Counted from the stretch's first letter, positions 24,702 through 35,227 are shown. The stretch is DNA of 64,000 nt from Bacteroidota bacterium (GCA_029237775.1 JAQZBR010000004.1:868001-932000), one strand, 5' to 3'. Made by a program: numbers and translations. The notes: a model not told the origin generated them from the letters alone.

Positions 24702-26444
24702 TTACTGAACTACAATCTTTTTAGCTGAGATCACTTGTCCTCTATTCACAAGCTTAACAAGATACATTCCTGCAGCAAGCTCATTTTGTTTTAGGTTGAC
24801 CTGGTAAGTATCGCTTAGCATTCTTTCAGATAAAATGATTTTACCGCTTAGCTCAGTCAACTGAATTTCCGCACCACGCAAATCACCATTAATGTTAAGT
24901 AAATCTGAAGCAGGGTTAGGGTAAACCGTCATCAATTCGGAATCAAGTGTTGTGATACCCGTGCAAAGATCTACTGTTATAGCAGTAGAATCGCTTGCCG
25001 CACATAAGTTAGCATCTTCATAATAATAGGTGATCGTGTGGGTTCCTTCTCCCGCAACTGAGGGATCGAAATCTGTTGTGTTTACCCCGCTTCCGCTGTA
25101 GGTTCCGCCTGATGGAGCTCCCACAGGCAACGCAATCGGTGAGTTCCCTATGCATACAGTTGAAGGCGAAAATGACGCCATCGTAACTACAGGTAGCGCG
25201 TTCACAGCAAGAGTGGTTGATGCTGAAGCGGCACATGTATTAGCGTCCTCATAGTAATAAGTAATTGTATGTGTCCCGCTTCCCGCTGCTGCAGGATCGA
25301 AATCTGTTCCGCTCACACCTGTTCCGCTGTAAGTTCCACCTGCCGGGCTTCCTGCAGGTAATGGCAGGGCAGAATTATCAATACATACAGATCCCTGCGC
25401 GAATGCTGCAATCGATACAACCGGCAAGTTGTTAACCGTGAGCGTAGTGCTGATGATACTGTCGCAACCTGTTGAAGTGCTGAGTGTATCATTATAAGTC
25501 CCGCTATCCAACCTAAACTGACCAGCTAAAAGTATACTGTCTCCATCACAAATTTGGGCAGATGCTGATGTCAAGGCGCTGTGATTAACCTGTACCGGGT
25601 TTAATACGTGAACTGATGTGTCTGCATCATACTTATAATAGATCTCGGTTCTTGAAATTGCACCGCCTGGTTCTGACCAAACGTCAAACATTTGCATCGC
25701 ATCAAGATCATACTGCATTCCCGTTCTTTCAAGAGTAACAGGGAAGCCTCCAATGTCCGAAACAAATGATCCACCACTGCTATAGCTGTTTGTCGCGCCT
25801 CTCCAGCCATAGACTCCAATAACATCACCAACGTTTACAGTAATGTTGGTGCTTACAATACCAGTAGATGCTACACTATTAAAGTATGCAAGTGAAACAA
25901 AATCATTTGTAAGGCCAGGATATGCAGGCGGGGTTCCAGCGTTAAAACGAAGTATCTCAACGGTTTGATTTCCGGTTGCTGCATCTTCAGGAACGCGCAC
26001 TCCGGTGATCGTAAAATTGATAGGAGCCGTGAAAAAGTATCCGCGGATATTACCTGAATAAGATCCCGCTTGCGCAGGTAGAGGCATTGACGTGCTGTCA
26101 GGACAAAGTGCAGCAACGTAAAAATCTGTGCTAGAATTTATTACAGGAGTAGTGAACGAGCTCCCCGAGCCAATTGGTGTTCCCCCTGATGCAGTGGTGA
26201 ACCAGCTATATGATGCAGCACCGGTTGCAGTAAGTGTCACAGATCCGCTATCACATATTGGAGAAACGGAAACGGTTAGTGGCGGACCACATACACTACC
26301 TCCGCGAGGTATCCCAGGCGAGGAAGCATTTAAAGGCAGATGATGGTAATTTGCAGAATTATCCGTAACCGAAGATTGTGCCGATACCCGGACAGAGAGC
26401 TGCACTGCGCTGCAAAGCGCTAACGCTAAGTAAATGTGTTTCAT
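24702..26444 (-). CDS. Secreted T9SS protein with PKD/Ig-like repeats
   Basis: A 580-residue protein with a signal peptide (IYLALALCSAVQLSVRVSAQ). An Ig-like segment (VSPICDSGSVTLTATGAASYSW) leads to a beta domain. Then come two near-identical repeats of about 75 residues containing GGTYSGxGV, DFDP and GTHTITYYYEDANxCAAS, typical of Bacteroidota adhesins. The C-terminal 75 residues (MTVYPNPASDLLNI ... GMYLVKLVNRGQVISAKKIVVQ) are a type A T9SS sorting domain, so the protein is exported through the outer membrane and anchored or released. Ligand unknown. Confidence 0.88.
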   Translation of the reverse strand: MKHIYLALALCSAVQLSVRVSAQSSVTDNSANYHHLPLNASSPGIPRGGSVCGPPLTVSVSPICDSGSVTLTATGAASYSWFTTASGGTPIGSGSSFTTPVINSSTDFYVAALCPDSTSMPLPAQAGSYSGNIRGYFFTAPINFTITGVRVPEDAATGNQTVEILRFNAGTPPAYPGLTNDFVSLAYFNSVASTGIVSTNITVNVGDVIGVYGWRGATNSYSSGGSFVSDIGGFPVTLERTGMQYDLDAMQMFDVWSEPGGAISRTEIYYKYDADTSVHVLNPVQVNHSALTSASAQICDGDSILLAGQFRLDSGTYNDTLSTSTGCDSIISTTLTVNNLPVVSIAAFAQGSVCIDNSALPLPAGSPAGGTYSGTGVSGTDFDPAAAGSGTHTITYYYEDANTCAASASTTLAVNALPVVTMASFSPSTVCIGNSPIALPVGAPSGGTYSGSGVNTTDFDPSVAGEGTHTITYYYEDANLCAASDSTAITVDLCTGITTLDSELMTVYPNPASDLLNINGDLRGAEIQLTELSGKIILSERMLSDTYQVNLKQNELAAGMYLVKLVNRGQVISAKKIVVQ

Positions 26445-26676
26445 AAAATTTTAGTTGGTTTTGTAAAAATTCGCGCAAAGGTAAATTATTTGTCAGAATT
26501 TAAATCTCTCGTTTTAAATGTAATTTAAGATGAAGTCAAAATGACTGGACTGCCCCGGATCGTGTTCAAAACAGACTGCTCAGCATCAACCAATTGCGAT
26601 TGCAGAATTCAAAACTCACACGGAATTATTACTTTTACGCAACGATAGTCCTTCAATCAAAGTCAACCCTCCGTTA

Positions 26677-28563
26677 ATGAAACCTGTTTTTTTTTTACTT
26701 TATCTTATACTTAGTATAACTCTGTCAGCGCAAACTCCTGAAACAGATTCTCTGATCCGTCTTGAAAAAAAGCTGAGATCCCGTTCAGGAGTTCTGACGA
26801 CCGATACATCCTTGATAAATTGCTATCTCTCACTAGCCAACGAGTATTATGATTTAGAGGAACGGGCCAAGGAGCTGGAAAATACAAACAAGTCATTAGT
26901 CCTCATTGACAGAATGATGAAGGAGCGTGAATACTCGGGGCAAATAAAAAAATATCTGTTTATTAAACAGGCTGCAGCGTATGATAACATTGCCAGCTAT
27001 TATTCAGATATAAATAATTATCCGAAAGCTTTCGAATATTATTTCAAAGCACTGCAAATTGATGAAGCTCATGATAACCCCGTTGGAATTAAGAGACATC
27101 TCATAAACATTGCAGTTACTTTCGGGGACCAAGGTGAATATGAAAAGTGCATCGCGTATAACCAGCGGGCTCTTAAAGTCTCATTGCAGAATAATATAAC
27201 AGATGGAATGGCATATCTTTATGAGAATATCGGCTCTTCCAACAGCTCACTCCGAAAATATGACTCAGCATTATATTATTATTATAAGGCTTTAAATATG
27301 TACGAAAATAGCCGTGATACGTTGGGCCTCCAAACAGTTTTCGGCAACATTGCAAGTGTTTATGGAGGAAAAGGCGATCGCGAATTGGATAAAGGCGTAC
27401 CTGCTAAGGATATTGCTGACTATTACACAGCAACGGTGTTTTATAAAAAATCCTTAGAGCTGTTTCGTTCATCAGGAAATAAACGAATGCACACGATTCA
27501 GTTATCAAATTATGGAGCGCAATGTCTTAAAATGGGAAAATTCAAAGAGGCTGAAGATCTGCTGAAAGGCGCGCTATCAATATCAATGGAGCTTTCCGAT
27601 CTGTACGGTATAATGGAAACAAATCAGTACCTGAGCGAGTTATATGAACAGACGGGTGATAATAAAAATGCCTTTCGTCACTATAAAGAATTCATTGAGG
27701 CGAAGGACAGTATTTTCAACACTGAAAACACAAAGAAAAACGTACAGGCAGAAATGAATTTCGAATTCGATAAAAAGCAGGCGCAGAAATCCATGGAACA
27801 CGAGAAGCAGGTTGTTGCCCTTGAGGCTGAAAACCGTATTCAGAAAAATACGAGGAATTTTATCATTGTTCTTTCATTTATGACTTTACTGCTCGTGGCC
27901 TCAGGATTTGTTTATTTCAATAATAAAAGAACCCTGGAGCTCCGTGAGCTGCATGCACAGCAATTGATCATTGCGCAGGATAAAGAAAAACAAAGGATCT
28001 CCAAAGAGCTTCACGACAGTATCGGACAAAATATCCTGTTCATTAAAAACCAGATGATCAAAAATAATGAGTTACGATTAATGTCTTCGGTTGATGAAAC
28101 CCTTGAAGAAGTAAGGAACATTTCAAAAAATCTATATCCTAATCAACTGGAAAAATACGGCCTTTCGGCTGCAGTTGAAGCGCTTGCAGAAAAAACAAAA
28201 CAATCGTCAGACATTTTTGTCAGCTGTGATCTGGAAGGCTTTAGGGATTCCATTCCACCGGGACATCAGATAAACTATTACAGGATCATACAGGAATGTA
28301 TTACAAATACCGTCAAACATGCTGATGCAACTGCATTAAGAATCACCGCGACAAAAAAAGAAGGCAATATCGAGTTGATCATCCAGGATGACGGAAAGGG
28401 ATTCAGCAAAACGGCACTGGCAAAAAAAGCGCAACAATCTTTCGGTATGCTTAACATTGAGGAAAGAATTAAATCTTTAAAAGGAAGATATGAGCTTGAA
28501 ACGTCACCGGGAAAAGGAACAAAGCATATCTTTATAATTCCGATCCAGGAATCCAGTATATGA
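26677..28563 (+). CDS. TPR-type sensor histidine kinase (NarL partner family)
   Basis: A 628-residue protein. Signal peptide (MKPVFFLLYLILSITLSAQ), then a periplasmic array of TPR repeats (about residues 50-345; repeats such as YYFKALQIDEA, YYYKALNMYEN), one membrane helix (about 394-415), then HisKA_3 with KELHDSIGQN (H446) and a HATPase (NTVKHADA, DDGKGF, GMLNIEERI). The architecture is common in Bacteroidota, where the TPRs sense an extracytoplasmic ligand or partner. The stop overlaps the response regulator ATG by 4 nt (ATGA). Confidence 0.93.
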   Translation: MKPVFFLLYLILSITLSAQTPETDSLIRLEKKLRSRSGVLTTDTSLINCYLSLANEYYDLEERAKELENTNKSLVLIDRMMKEREYSGQIKKYLFIKQAAAYDNIASYYSDINNYPKAFEYYFKALQIDEAHDNPVGIKRHLINIAVTFGDQGEYEKCIAYNQRALKVSLQNNITDGMAYLYENIGSSNSSLRKYDSALYYYYKALNMYENSRDTLGLQTVFGNIASVYGGKGDRELDKGVPAKDIADYYTATVFYKKSLELFRSSGNKRMHTIQLSNYGAQCLKMGKFKEAEDLLKGALSISMELSDLYGIMETNQYLSELYEQTGDNKNAFRHYKEFIEAKDSIFNTENTKKNVQAEMNFEFDKKQAQKSMEHEKQVVALEAENRIQKNTRNFIIVLSFMTLLLVASGFVYFNNKRTLELRELHAQQLIIAQDKEKQRISKELHDSIGQNILFIKNQMIKNNELRLMSSVDETLEEVRNISKNLYPNQLEKYGLSAAVEALAEKTKQSSDIFVSCDLEGFRDSIPPGHQINYYRIIQECITNTVKHADATALRITATKKEGNIELIIQDDGKGFSKTALAKKAQQSFGMLNIEERIKSLKGRYELETSPGKGTKHIFIIPIQESSI

Positions 28564-29192
28564 AATTTACCGCAATAGTTGCAGACGACCACCCCATTTT
28601 TCGAAAAGGCCTCGTTGAGATCTTATCTGAAATGAAAGACCTTGAAATTCTTGCAGAAGTTTCAAATGGCATTGACGCGTACCAAAGTATTATAGCGAAA
28701 CGCCCGGATGTGGCCATCCTTGATATAGAAATGCCCGGCCTGAGCGGACTTGATGTCTGCAATAAAGTGTTGAGTGAGAAGTCGGAAACAAAATTCATCG
28801 TATTGACCATGCATCGCGATAAGAATTTTTTTAATGATGCAATGAAGATCGGGGTGCTTGGGTATATTTTAAAAGACAATGCGATCACCGATATGTTACT
28901 CTGCGTTGAATCCGTTTTGAAAGGCAACAAGTATGTAACCCCGGAGATAGAAGAATTTTTAACGCTCACAGAAAAAGAGAATGATTTCCCGCAGCTTGAA
29001 AAATTAACTGCCACCGAAAAGATCATTCTCAAGCTTATAGCAGAAAGTAAAACATCACCTGAAATTGCCGCATTGCTGTTTGTCAGTCCGAACACAATTG
29101 ATAATCACCGATCGAACATTGTGAAAAAACTGGGGCTTGAAGGGAAAAACTCTCTATTAAAGTTCGCAATCACCTCCAAAGGGCTCTTTTAA
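28560..29192 (+). CDS. NarL/FixJ-family response regulator
   Basis: A 210-residue protein. The receiver has DDHP at 9-12, phospho-acceptor D55 in ILDIEMPGLSG, and Lys in ILKDNAITD. The LuxR-type HTH follows at about 148-205 (LTATEKIILKLIAESKTSPE, then VSPNTIDNHRSNIVKKL). It is the cognate output of the overlapping TPR kinase. A perfect palindrome 46 bp downstream, before the LamG gene, is a candidate target. Confidence 0.95.
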   Translation: MKFTAIVADDHPIFRKGLVEILSEMKDLEILAEVSNGIDAYQSIIAKRPDVAILDIEMPGLSGLDVCNKVLSEKSETKFIVLTMHRDKNFFNDAMKIGVLGYILKDNAITDMLLCVESVLKGNKYVTPEIEEFLTLTEKENDFPQLEKLTATEKIILKLIAESKTSPEIAALLFVSPNTIDNHRSNIVKKLGLEGKNSLLKFAITSKGLF

Positions 29193-29237
29193 TTTTTATA
29201 TTCCATTTTTGAACTCTCATTATCAGACTTGTGTCCT

Positions 29238-29257
29238 AATAGTGGTTAACCACTATT
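29238..29257. promoter_or_regulatory. Perfect 20-bp palindrome upstream of the LamG adhesin gene
   Basis: Half-sites AATAGTGGTT and AACCACTATT meet without spacer. The site lies 71 bp before the adhesin ATG and just after a NarL-type regulator gene, fitting an operator for that regulator or another dimeric factor. The half-site AACCACTATT also occurs at 37191-37200. Confidence 0.55.
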
Positions 29258-29328
29258 GTGTATCCCATGCATTAAACCCACTTTTGCGGCCTTAACTTAC
29301 CACAATTATCATAAAACTATAATTAAAC

Positions 29329-32300
29329 ATGACAACAAAATCTACCCTTTTATTAACGTTTGCTGTGCTTTCGGCCGGGTTTGCCCGGAGTCAATGCTCA
29401 ATTCAGCAGCAATCCGTATCCGGAACCAATGTGATCTGTTCGGGAACCGGCTCCGTGACTGTTGCCAACACTGAAACAGGTGTAAATTATTATCTGAGGG
29501 ACAATTCAAACAATGCAATTGTTGCCGGACCGCTTGAAGGAACGGGATCTTCTGTTACATTCAACACAGGGATAGTAACAGCTCCAACAACATATAATGT
29601 AAATGCTGTAGAAGCTACAGATGCATTGGATTTTAATTCCGGGGTGACTCAATATGTCAGCGTAGGGACAGGAATAAATTCTGCACTTAACGGCACCAGC
29701 CAGATCACGGCAGAAGCCTGGATAAAGCTTGAATCTTATGCGTGGTATCCAACCATCATTGGTAACTACGGGGCGAACCAGATGCAATTCCTATTAAGAG
29801 TTGACGAAGGAAAACCTGCTTTCTGGATTGGAAATCAATTTAATAACTGGCAGCGCGCTTACGGGACAAACTATATTCCACTAAACACCTGGGTGCATCT
29901 TGCAGGTACCTGGGATGGAAGCACGATCAAAGTTTATGTAAATGGCGTTCTTGCTGCTTCTGCAGCACATAGCGGTAATTTTTTCATGGCATCACAGGAA
30001 GTGCGTATAGGAGCTAGTTCTACCAGTGAAATCTTCAACGGAAGAATTGATAACGTTCGCGTTTGGAACACTGTTAAATCAGATACTGAAATCAACAACA
30101 ACAAATCAATATGTCTGACAGGTTCTGAAGCCAACTTACTCGCTTATTATGATTTTGAAAATATTTCAGGGGCAACACTGAATGATCTTACTGCAAATAA
30201 CTTTGATGGGACTTTAGTTAATGCTCCTGCCATTGCGAATGGAACAGAATTCTGTTTAAGCTGCTCTCTGCAGATGGCATCAACAACAACAATATCAGTT
30301 GCTCCTTTAACTGCACAAAACCTTACAGCTAATTCAGCTTCACTTACATGTTCCGGGCTTACCACTGTTGGCTTAACTTCTTCTGATGCGGGGGCAAGCT
30401 ACTTCCTGAGGGATAACTCAAACAACAATATTGTTGCAGGACCTGTGTTTGGAACAGGAGGGGCAATTTCTCTAAACACTAACACTAATGCAACAACTAC
30501 TTATAATGTTTACGCTAAAAAAGGAGGCGCTGTTAACCTTACGGGAACAGCTCTCAGCCTTGATGGTGTTGATGATTACGTGAACATCCCAGGCAGTACA
30601 ACTGACCTCACAAATGGCGACTTTACCCTCGAGGCCTGGGTAAATACTACAGGTATAAATGAAGGTCTTCTAACTAAAAGCGATGCTTCCGGATGGCAAC
30701 CGGGTGAAAAATGCTTTTACATTGATGGCCTTGGTCGCCCCTCTTTTGTAGGATGGGGAAATGATTTTATTGTTGGCGGAACTGTAGTTAATGACGGTAC
30801 TTGGCACCACGTTGCTGTAACCTGGAACTACTCAACAAGCACAGGAAAAATCTATGTGGATGGAATGGAAACTACAATAATCGACAACTATCAGCCCAAC
30901 CTACCCGACAACGTTGGAAACACCTTGAAGTTAGGTGCTCCAAATTATGCAGAGGCGACAAATTATTTTTCAGGGATGATAGATGAAGTCCGTATCTGGA
31001 ATACTACAAGATCTGCATCACAGCTTTCTTCAAATATGACCTCTTGTCTGTTCGGAAATGAGCCAAATCTCGTAGCCTATTACCAATTTGAAAACGAAAC
31101 ATCAACTTCAGCTACCGATTTAACCGGAGGTGCTGAAAACGGTGTACTGATGAATGCATCGACTACACCGTGGATGACAGGAATTGGCTGTGGTACTGTT
31201 TGTGACATTACTATGTCAACGCTTTACACAACTACAGTTGCTCCCATTGCTGATAAAGTTGTAAGCCCTGCTACAAGTTCATTGACTTGCGTTGGCAACG
31301 TTGCAGTAACAGTTGCTAACACTGATGCCGGAATCGGATATTTCCTGAGAGATGATGCTAATGACAACATTGTTAGCGGACCTTTCTATGGTAATGGATC
31401 CACCGGAACGCTGAACACCGGTAATATCACCTCTTCAGCCACTTATAATGTTTTTGCAACGCATCTATCTGCATTGCAGTTCGATGGACAAAACGATTAT
31501 CTTGAATCGCCTGCGATCACTATCAGTCGCTTGTTCACCTACGAAACATGGATCAAAACAAACGATCCTTCCCCGGAATGGTCTGGAATTATAACCACAA
31601 GCACTGTATCGGGAAGCGGAATGTTCAGCCAGCTGGCTATGTCACCAAGCGGAACTTTACGTTGGGAGTCTAATTTTCCGAATTCATTTCAGGATATGAC
31701 AACCGTTATCAATAATAATGTTTGGCATCATATCGCTGTTGTTTCTGATGGAAACACATTAACATTCTATGTTGACGGAAATATTGAACATTCCATGTCT
31801 TTCGTTGCAGGTTCTTTTGAAAGGAAAATGTTATTCATGTCAGAAAGAATGGTAAACAGTTTTACATCTGGAATAATGGATGAAGCACGTATCTGGAATG
31901 TTGCAAGAACACAGTCACAGATCCAGGCAGGCATGAGTACCTGCATAAGCGGAACTGAACCTGGCTTGCTGATCAATTATAATTTCGAAAATAATCCACA
32001 AAGCGGGGTTGTAACTGACATTGCGGGAGACACACAGAACGGGACTCTTTATAACATGGATCTTTCAAAAGTATGGGTAGATGGAAGTTCTGCATGCAGC
32101 AGCTGCTCAATGGAATTGACCAATAAAGCAATTGTAACGGTTAACGGCATCAATGACCAGCTTATCACTTCGTCACCATCATCTTTATGCAACAGCGGCT
32201 CGTCCAACATAGTTGTTCCTACATCAGACGCCTCTGTGACCTATACATTAAGAAACGATCTGAACGATACCATCGTTGCAGGTCCTGTGAACGGTAACGG

Positions 32301-34002
32301 AGGAGCATTGTCTATGAATACAGGAATGATTTCAGCAACTACAACATATAATGTTTACGCAGAGCGTATCGCTGATTCACACGATGCCTTAAGCATCCCT
32401 AACAATACGTATGTTTCGGTTCCATCCGGAATCAACATAGCAAACCAATCTTTTACTGTAGAGTTCTGGGGTAAAAGAAATACCAATAACACTTATGACT
32501 TCATGGTCGGCCATGGCTCATCTAGTACAAATAATGGATTACATATTGGCTTCAGGGATAATAACAGCTTTACCTTTGCTTTCTGGGGAAATGACCTGGA
32601 TGTAACTACACCTGCAAATACAGATGGTAACTTTCACCACTGGAGCTGTGTTTATAATGCGGGGGTGAGTGGAACAGACAGATACATCTATCTTGATGGC
32701 ACCCTGATTGCTTCCGATGATGCTACAGGCGATTTTACGGGTAATGGCGTCCTGAATATAGGAGCCACTCCGAACGGCACAGATCAGCTGAACGGTGAAA
32801 TCGATGAGCTCAGGATCTGGAATGTTGCTCGTACCCAATCTGAAATTCAGAATGATATGAATAAGTGTGTACTCCCTAATACAACAGGACTTCTCGCTTA
32901 TTATGATATGACACCAACAGGTTCAGCAACTGTACTTGCTGACAAATCAGGAAATAACGCAAACGGAACATTTGTAAATCTGGATGCGAGCGCATTTGTA
33001 ACTGACGGACCTGCTATTACATGTACGTATTGTCAGGCGGAAATGTCGCAAACTGCAACAGTAACTGTTAACAGCAGCACTACATCAAACATTACCGTAA
33101 CAGAATGTGATTCGTATACGGCACCTGATGGAGCAGTATATACAAGCACGGGAATCCAAACGGCAGTGATCAACAACATGGCAGGTTGTGATTCAACCAT
33201 AACAATCGATCTTACTATCAACAATAGTACTGCATCAACTATGACTGTATCGGAATGTGATAACTATATGTGGACGGCTAATGGTATGTCATATACATCC
33301 GGTGGAATTTACACGGCAACGTTAACCAACGCTGCAGGTTGCGATTCAATCGTTACCCTCGATCTTACTATCACTAACAGCACGGCTTCTACTATGAACG
33401 TAGCATCATGTGGAAGTTACATTTGGTCTGCGGACGGAAACACTTACAGTAATGCCGGAACCTTTATGGCAACATTAACAAATGCCGCAGGTTGTGATTC
33501 AATCGTTACGTTAAACCTTTCGATTAACTCTGTTGATGCAACAACAACAACAACAGGCGTTACTATTACAGCAAATTCTGCAACTGCATCTTATGCATGG
33601 TTAAATTGTGATGATCAAACATTAATTGTAAATGAAACGTCTCAATCATTCACAGCGTTGTTCAATGGAAATTACGCAGCGGTTGTAACAGAGAACGGAT
33701 GTACTGACACTTCAGCTTGTGTTACGATAAGTAGTGTAAGTATTGCGGAAGCAGCGACTGCTAATGAGAATCTGGTTGTTTATCCTAACCCTACATCAGG
33801 AAGCATAAACATTTCAAGAGCGAATGAGTTCAACAATGTAATAGTTCAGTTGATGACGATCGAAGGTAAAGTTTCAGTTATAGAAACAAAATTCAGCGGT
33901 AATAACCTGAATATCGATATCACAGGCTTCGCTTCAGGAATCTATTTCATGGAACTGATAGAAAAAGAAAAGACCACAAGAATTAAAGTGATCAAGAATT
34001 AG
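29329..34002 (+). CDS. Large T9SS adhesin with four LamG-like domains
   Basis: A 1557-residue protein: signal peptide (LLLTFAVLSAGFARSQ), then four modules. Each module has an Ig-like segment (YFLRDNSNNNIVAGP...TTYNVYA) followed by a LamG/concanavalin-like domain recognisable by ALxFDGxxDYV..., AEAWIK, WHHVAV, VYVDG and IDEVRIWN(V/T)xR. After the fourth, three repeats of about 47 residues follow (TVSECDNYMW ... NAAGCDSIVTLDLTI). The C-terminus (VVYPNPTSGSINI ... GIYFMELIEKEKTTRIKVIKN) is a T9SS type A sorting domain. LamG domains usually bind sugars or proteins, so surface adhesion or glycan binding is likely. It ends 20 bp before a terminator. Confidence 0.92.
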   Translation: MTTKSTLLLTFAVLSAGFARSQCSIQQQSVSGTNVICSGTGSVTVANTETGVNYYLRDNSNNAIVAGPLEGTGSSVTFNTGIVTAPTTYNVNAVEATDALDFNSGVTQYVSVGTGINSALNGTSQITAEAWIKLESYAWYPTIIGNYGANQMQFLLRVDEGKPAFWIGNQFNNWQRAYGTNYIPLNTWVHLAGTWDGSTIKVYVNGVLAASAAHSGNFFMASQEVRIGASSTSEIFNGRIDNVRVWNTVKSDTEINNNKSICLTGSEANLLAYYDFENISGATLNDLTANNFDGTLVNAPAIANGTEFCLSCSLQMASTTTISVAPLTAQNLTANSASLTCSGLTTVGLTSSDAGASYFLRDNSNNNIVAGPVFGTGGAISLNTNTNATTTYNVYAKKGGAVNLTGTALSLDGVDDYVNIPGSTTDLTNGDFTLEAWVNTTGINEGLLTKSDASGWQPGEKCFYIDGLGRPSFVGWGNDFIVGGTVVNDGTWHHVAVTWNYSTSTGKIYVDGMETTIIDNYQPNLPDNVGNTLKLGAPNYAEATNYFSGMIDEVRIWNTTRSASQLSSNMTSCLFGNEPNLVAYYQFENETSTSATDLTGGAENGVLMNASTTPWMTGIGCGTVCDITMSTLYTTTVAPIADKVVSPATSSLTCVGNVAVTVANTDAGIGYFLRDDANDNIVSGPFYGNGSTGTLNTGNITSSATYNVFATHLSALQFDGQNDYLESPAITISRLFTYETWIKTNDPSPEWSGIITTSTVSGSGMFSQLAMSPSGTLRWESNFPNSFQDMTTVINNNVWHHIAVVSDGNTLTFYVDGNIEHSMSFVAGSFERKMLFMSERMVNSFTSGIMDEARIWNVARTQSQIQAGMSTCISGTEPGLLINYNFENNPQSGVVTDIAGDTQNGTLYNMDLSKVWVDGSSACSSCSMELTNKAIVTVNGINDQLITSSPSSLCNSGSSNIVVPTSDASVTYTLRNDLNDTIVAGPVNGNGGALSMNTGMISATTTYNVYAERIADSHDALSIPNNTYVSVPSGINIANQSFTVEFWGKRNTNNTYDFMVGHGSSSTNNGLHIGFRDNNSFTFAFWGNDLDVTTPANTDGNFHHWSCVYNAGVSGTDRYIYLDGTLIASDDATGDFTGNGVLNIGATPNGTDQLNGEIDELRIWNVARTQSEIQNDMNKCVLPNTTGLLAYYDMTPTGSATVLADKSGNNANGTFVNLDASAFVTDGPAITCTYCQAEMSQTATVTVNSSTTSNITVTECDSYTAPDGAVYTSTGIQTAVINNMAGCDSTITIDLTINNSTASTMTVSECDNYMWTANGMSYTSGGIYTATLTNAAGCDSIVTLDLTITNSTASTMNVASCGSYIWSADGNTYSNAGTFMATLTNAAGCDSIVTLNLSINSVDATTTTTGVTITANSATASYAWLNCDDQTLIVNETSQSFTALFNGNYAAVVTENGCTDTSACVTISSVSIAEAATANENLVVYPNPTSGSINISRANEFNNVIVQLMTIEGKVSVIETKFSGNNLNIDITGFASGIYFMELIEKEKTTRIKVIKN

Positions 34003-34021
34003 TCATTTTAAAATGAAAAGA

Positions 34022-34053
34022 AAAACCCCGGCTAAAAATTTAGCCGGGGTTTT
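34022..34053. terminator. Bidirectional terminator between the LamG and GH10 genes
   Basis: A perfect 15-bp stem AAAACCCCGGCTAAA/TTTAGCCGGGGTTTT with a 2-nt loop and T-rich flanks on both strands, placed between convergent genes. Confidence 0.9.
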
Positions 34054-34070
34054 CTTTTCATCAAGTTTAT

Positions 34071-35156
34071 TTATTCGGTTAGTCCTTTTAAAAAACCACA
34101 ATATGCAGGCTTCACCCTATTCTTCGTGTCAAAGAGTAAAGGCCTGTCGTGATCGTTCTTATCATACAGCCAGCTATCAGCATCTGAAAGCCCCCACATG
34201 GTAATTCCAAAACGTGACTGGGGTTTTAAATTTTTATACGCTGCAACAACTTCTTTTATTCTCTCTTCCTGAAGCCTTAACAAATGCTTGTTCATCATCC
34301 AAAGCTTTCCGGTTTTAACCATTGTAATGTCAAACTCAGAATAGTGGACTGCAAAGCCGGCTTCCTCAATTTGCATTGCAGCGAGATTAATATCAGTTAG
34401 GTACGGAAAGGTGATACTTATATGCATCTGCATTCCTATCCCGTCAATCTTAACGCCCTTGGCTTTCAGGGACCTGAAATAATTAACCACCGCCTTTAAC
34501 TTCTCCGGCCTTGACTCAAGATCGAAATCATTATAAAAAAGCATCGCAGATGGATCTGCTTCCGCTGCATAGCGAAATGCTTTTTCAATGTATTCAGGCC
34601 CCATGTTTTTCAACCAGATACTTTCCCGCAAGGATCCATCGTCATTGAAAGCCTCATTTACGACATCCCAGCTTCTGACGCGTCCGCGACAATGTCCAAC
34701 CACAGTCTGTATGTGATCTTTCAAAAGCACATCCCACGCGTTTTTATCGCCCTTGAATTTTTCCATCCATTTGGGAATACCTTTATACCATACCAGCGTA
34801 TGTCCGTGCAGACGCATGTTATGCTGCCTGCAGAAATCGATAAGAAAATCGGTTTCATTAAAATTATAATTGTCCTTACCGGGATGCAAAACAGAAGCCT
34901 TCATACTTTGTTCTGCCGTGATGCTGTTGAATTCAGATACAATTAAATTCCGATAGTCTGTATCTCTGATAAGTTTTGAAACATCTACTGCCACTCCGAT
35001 AGGGAAATCAGCTTTCCTGCATAAACCGGATCTTCCACAAGTAACTACAGGCTCGGAACCTTTAAAACGCATTGCATTTTCATTGCGTCCATGGTAGGTA
35101 TCAAGATTCAGCGGGCCGGTCAGCATTAGAATTAATATGAATAAAACACTTTTCAT
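34071..35156 (-). CDS. Glycoside hydrolase family 10 endo-1,4-beta-xylanase
   Basis: A 361-residue protein with a signal peptide (VLFILILMLTGPLNL). The GH10 barrel is clear: FNSITAEQSMKASVLHP, LHGHTLVWYKGIPKW, WDVVNEAF with acid/base E168, GIGMQMHI, and HYSEFDITM with nucleophile E274 (commonly TELD in GH10), ending in GITMWGLSDADSWL. It hydrolyses internal beta-1,4 bonds of xylan. No T9SS tail is present, so it is probably periplasmic. It stands alone rather than in a polysaccharide utilisation locus with SusCD. Confidence 0.94.
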   Translation of the reverse strand: MKSVLFILILMLTGPLNLDTYHGRNENAMRFKGSEPVVTCGRSGLCRKADFPIGVAVDVSKLIRDTDYRNLIVSEFNSITAEQSMKASVLHPGKDNYNFNETDFLIDFCRQHNMRLHGHTLVWYKGIPKWMEKFKGDKNAWDVLLKDHIQTVVGHCRGRVRSWDVVNEAFNDDGSLRESIWLKNMGPEYIEKAFRYAAEADPSAMLFYNDFDLESRPEKLKAVVNYFRSLKAKGVKIDGIGMQMHISITFPYLTDINLAAMQIEEAGFAVHYSEFDITMVKTGKLWMMNKHLLRLQEERIKEVVAAYKNLKPQSRFGITMWGLSDADSWLYDKNDHDRPLLFDTKNRVKPAYCGFLKGLTE

Positions 35157-35199
35157 TTTATTCCTTTTTTATTAAATAACGTACCAGCAGCATATTCCA

Positions 35200-35227
35200 T
35201 AAAAAAAGCTGCTTTTCAGCAGCTTTT
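35200..35227 (-). terminator. Terminator of the SBBP gene
   Basis: The stem AAAAGCTGCT/AGCAGCTTTT with a 4-nt loop runs into T residues on the minus strand, 17 bp past the stop of the upstream gene. Confidence 0.85.
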
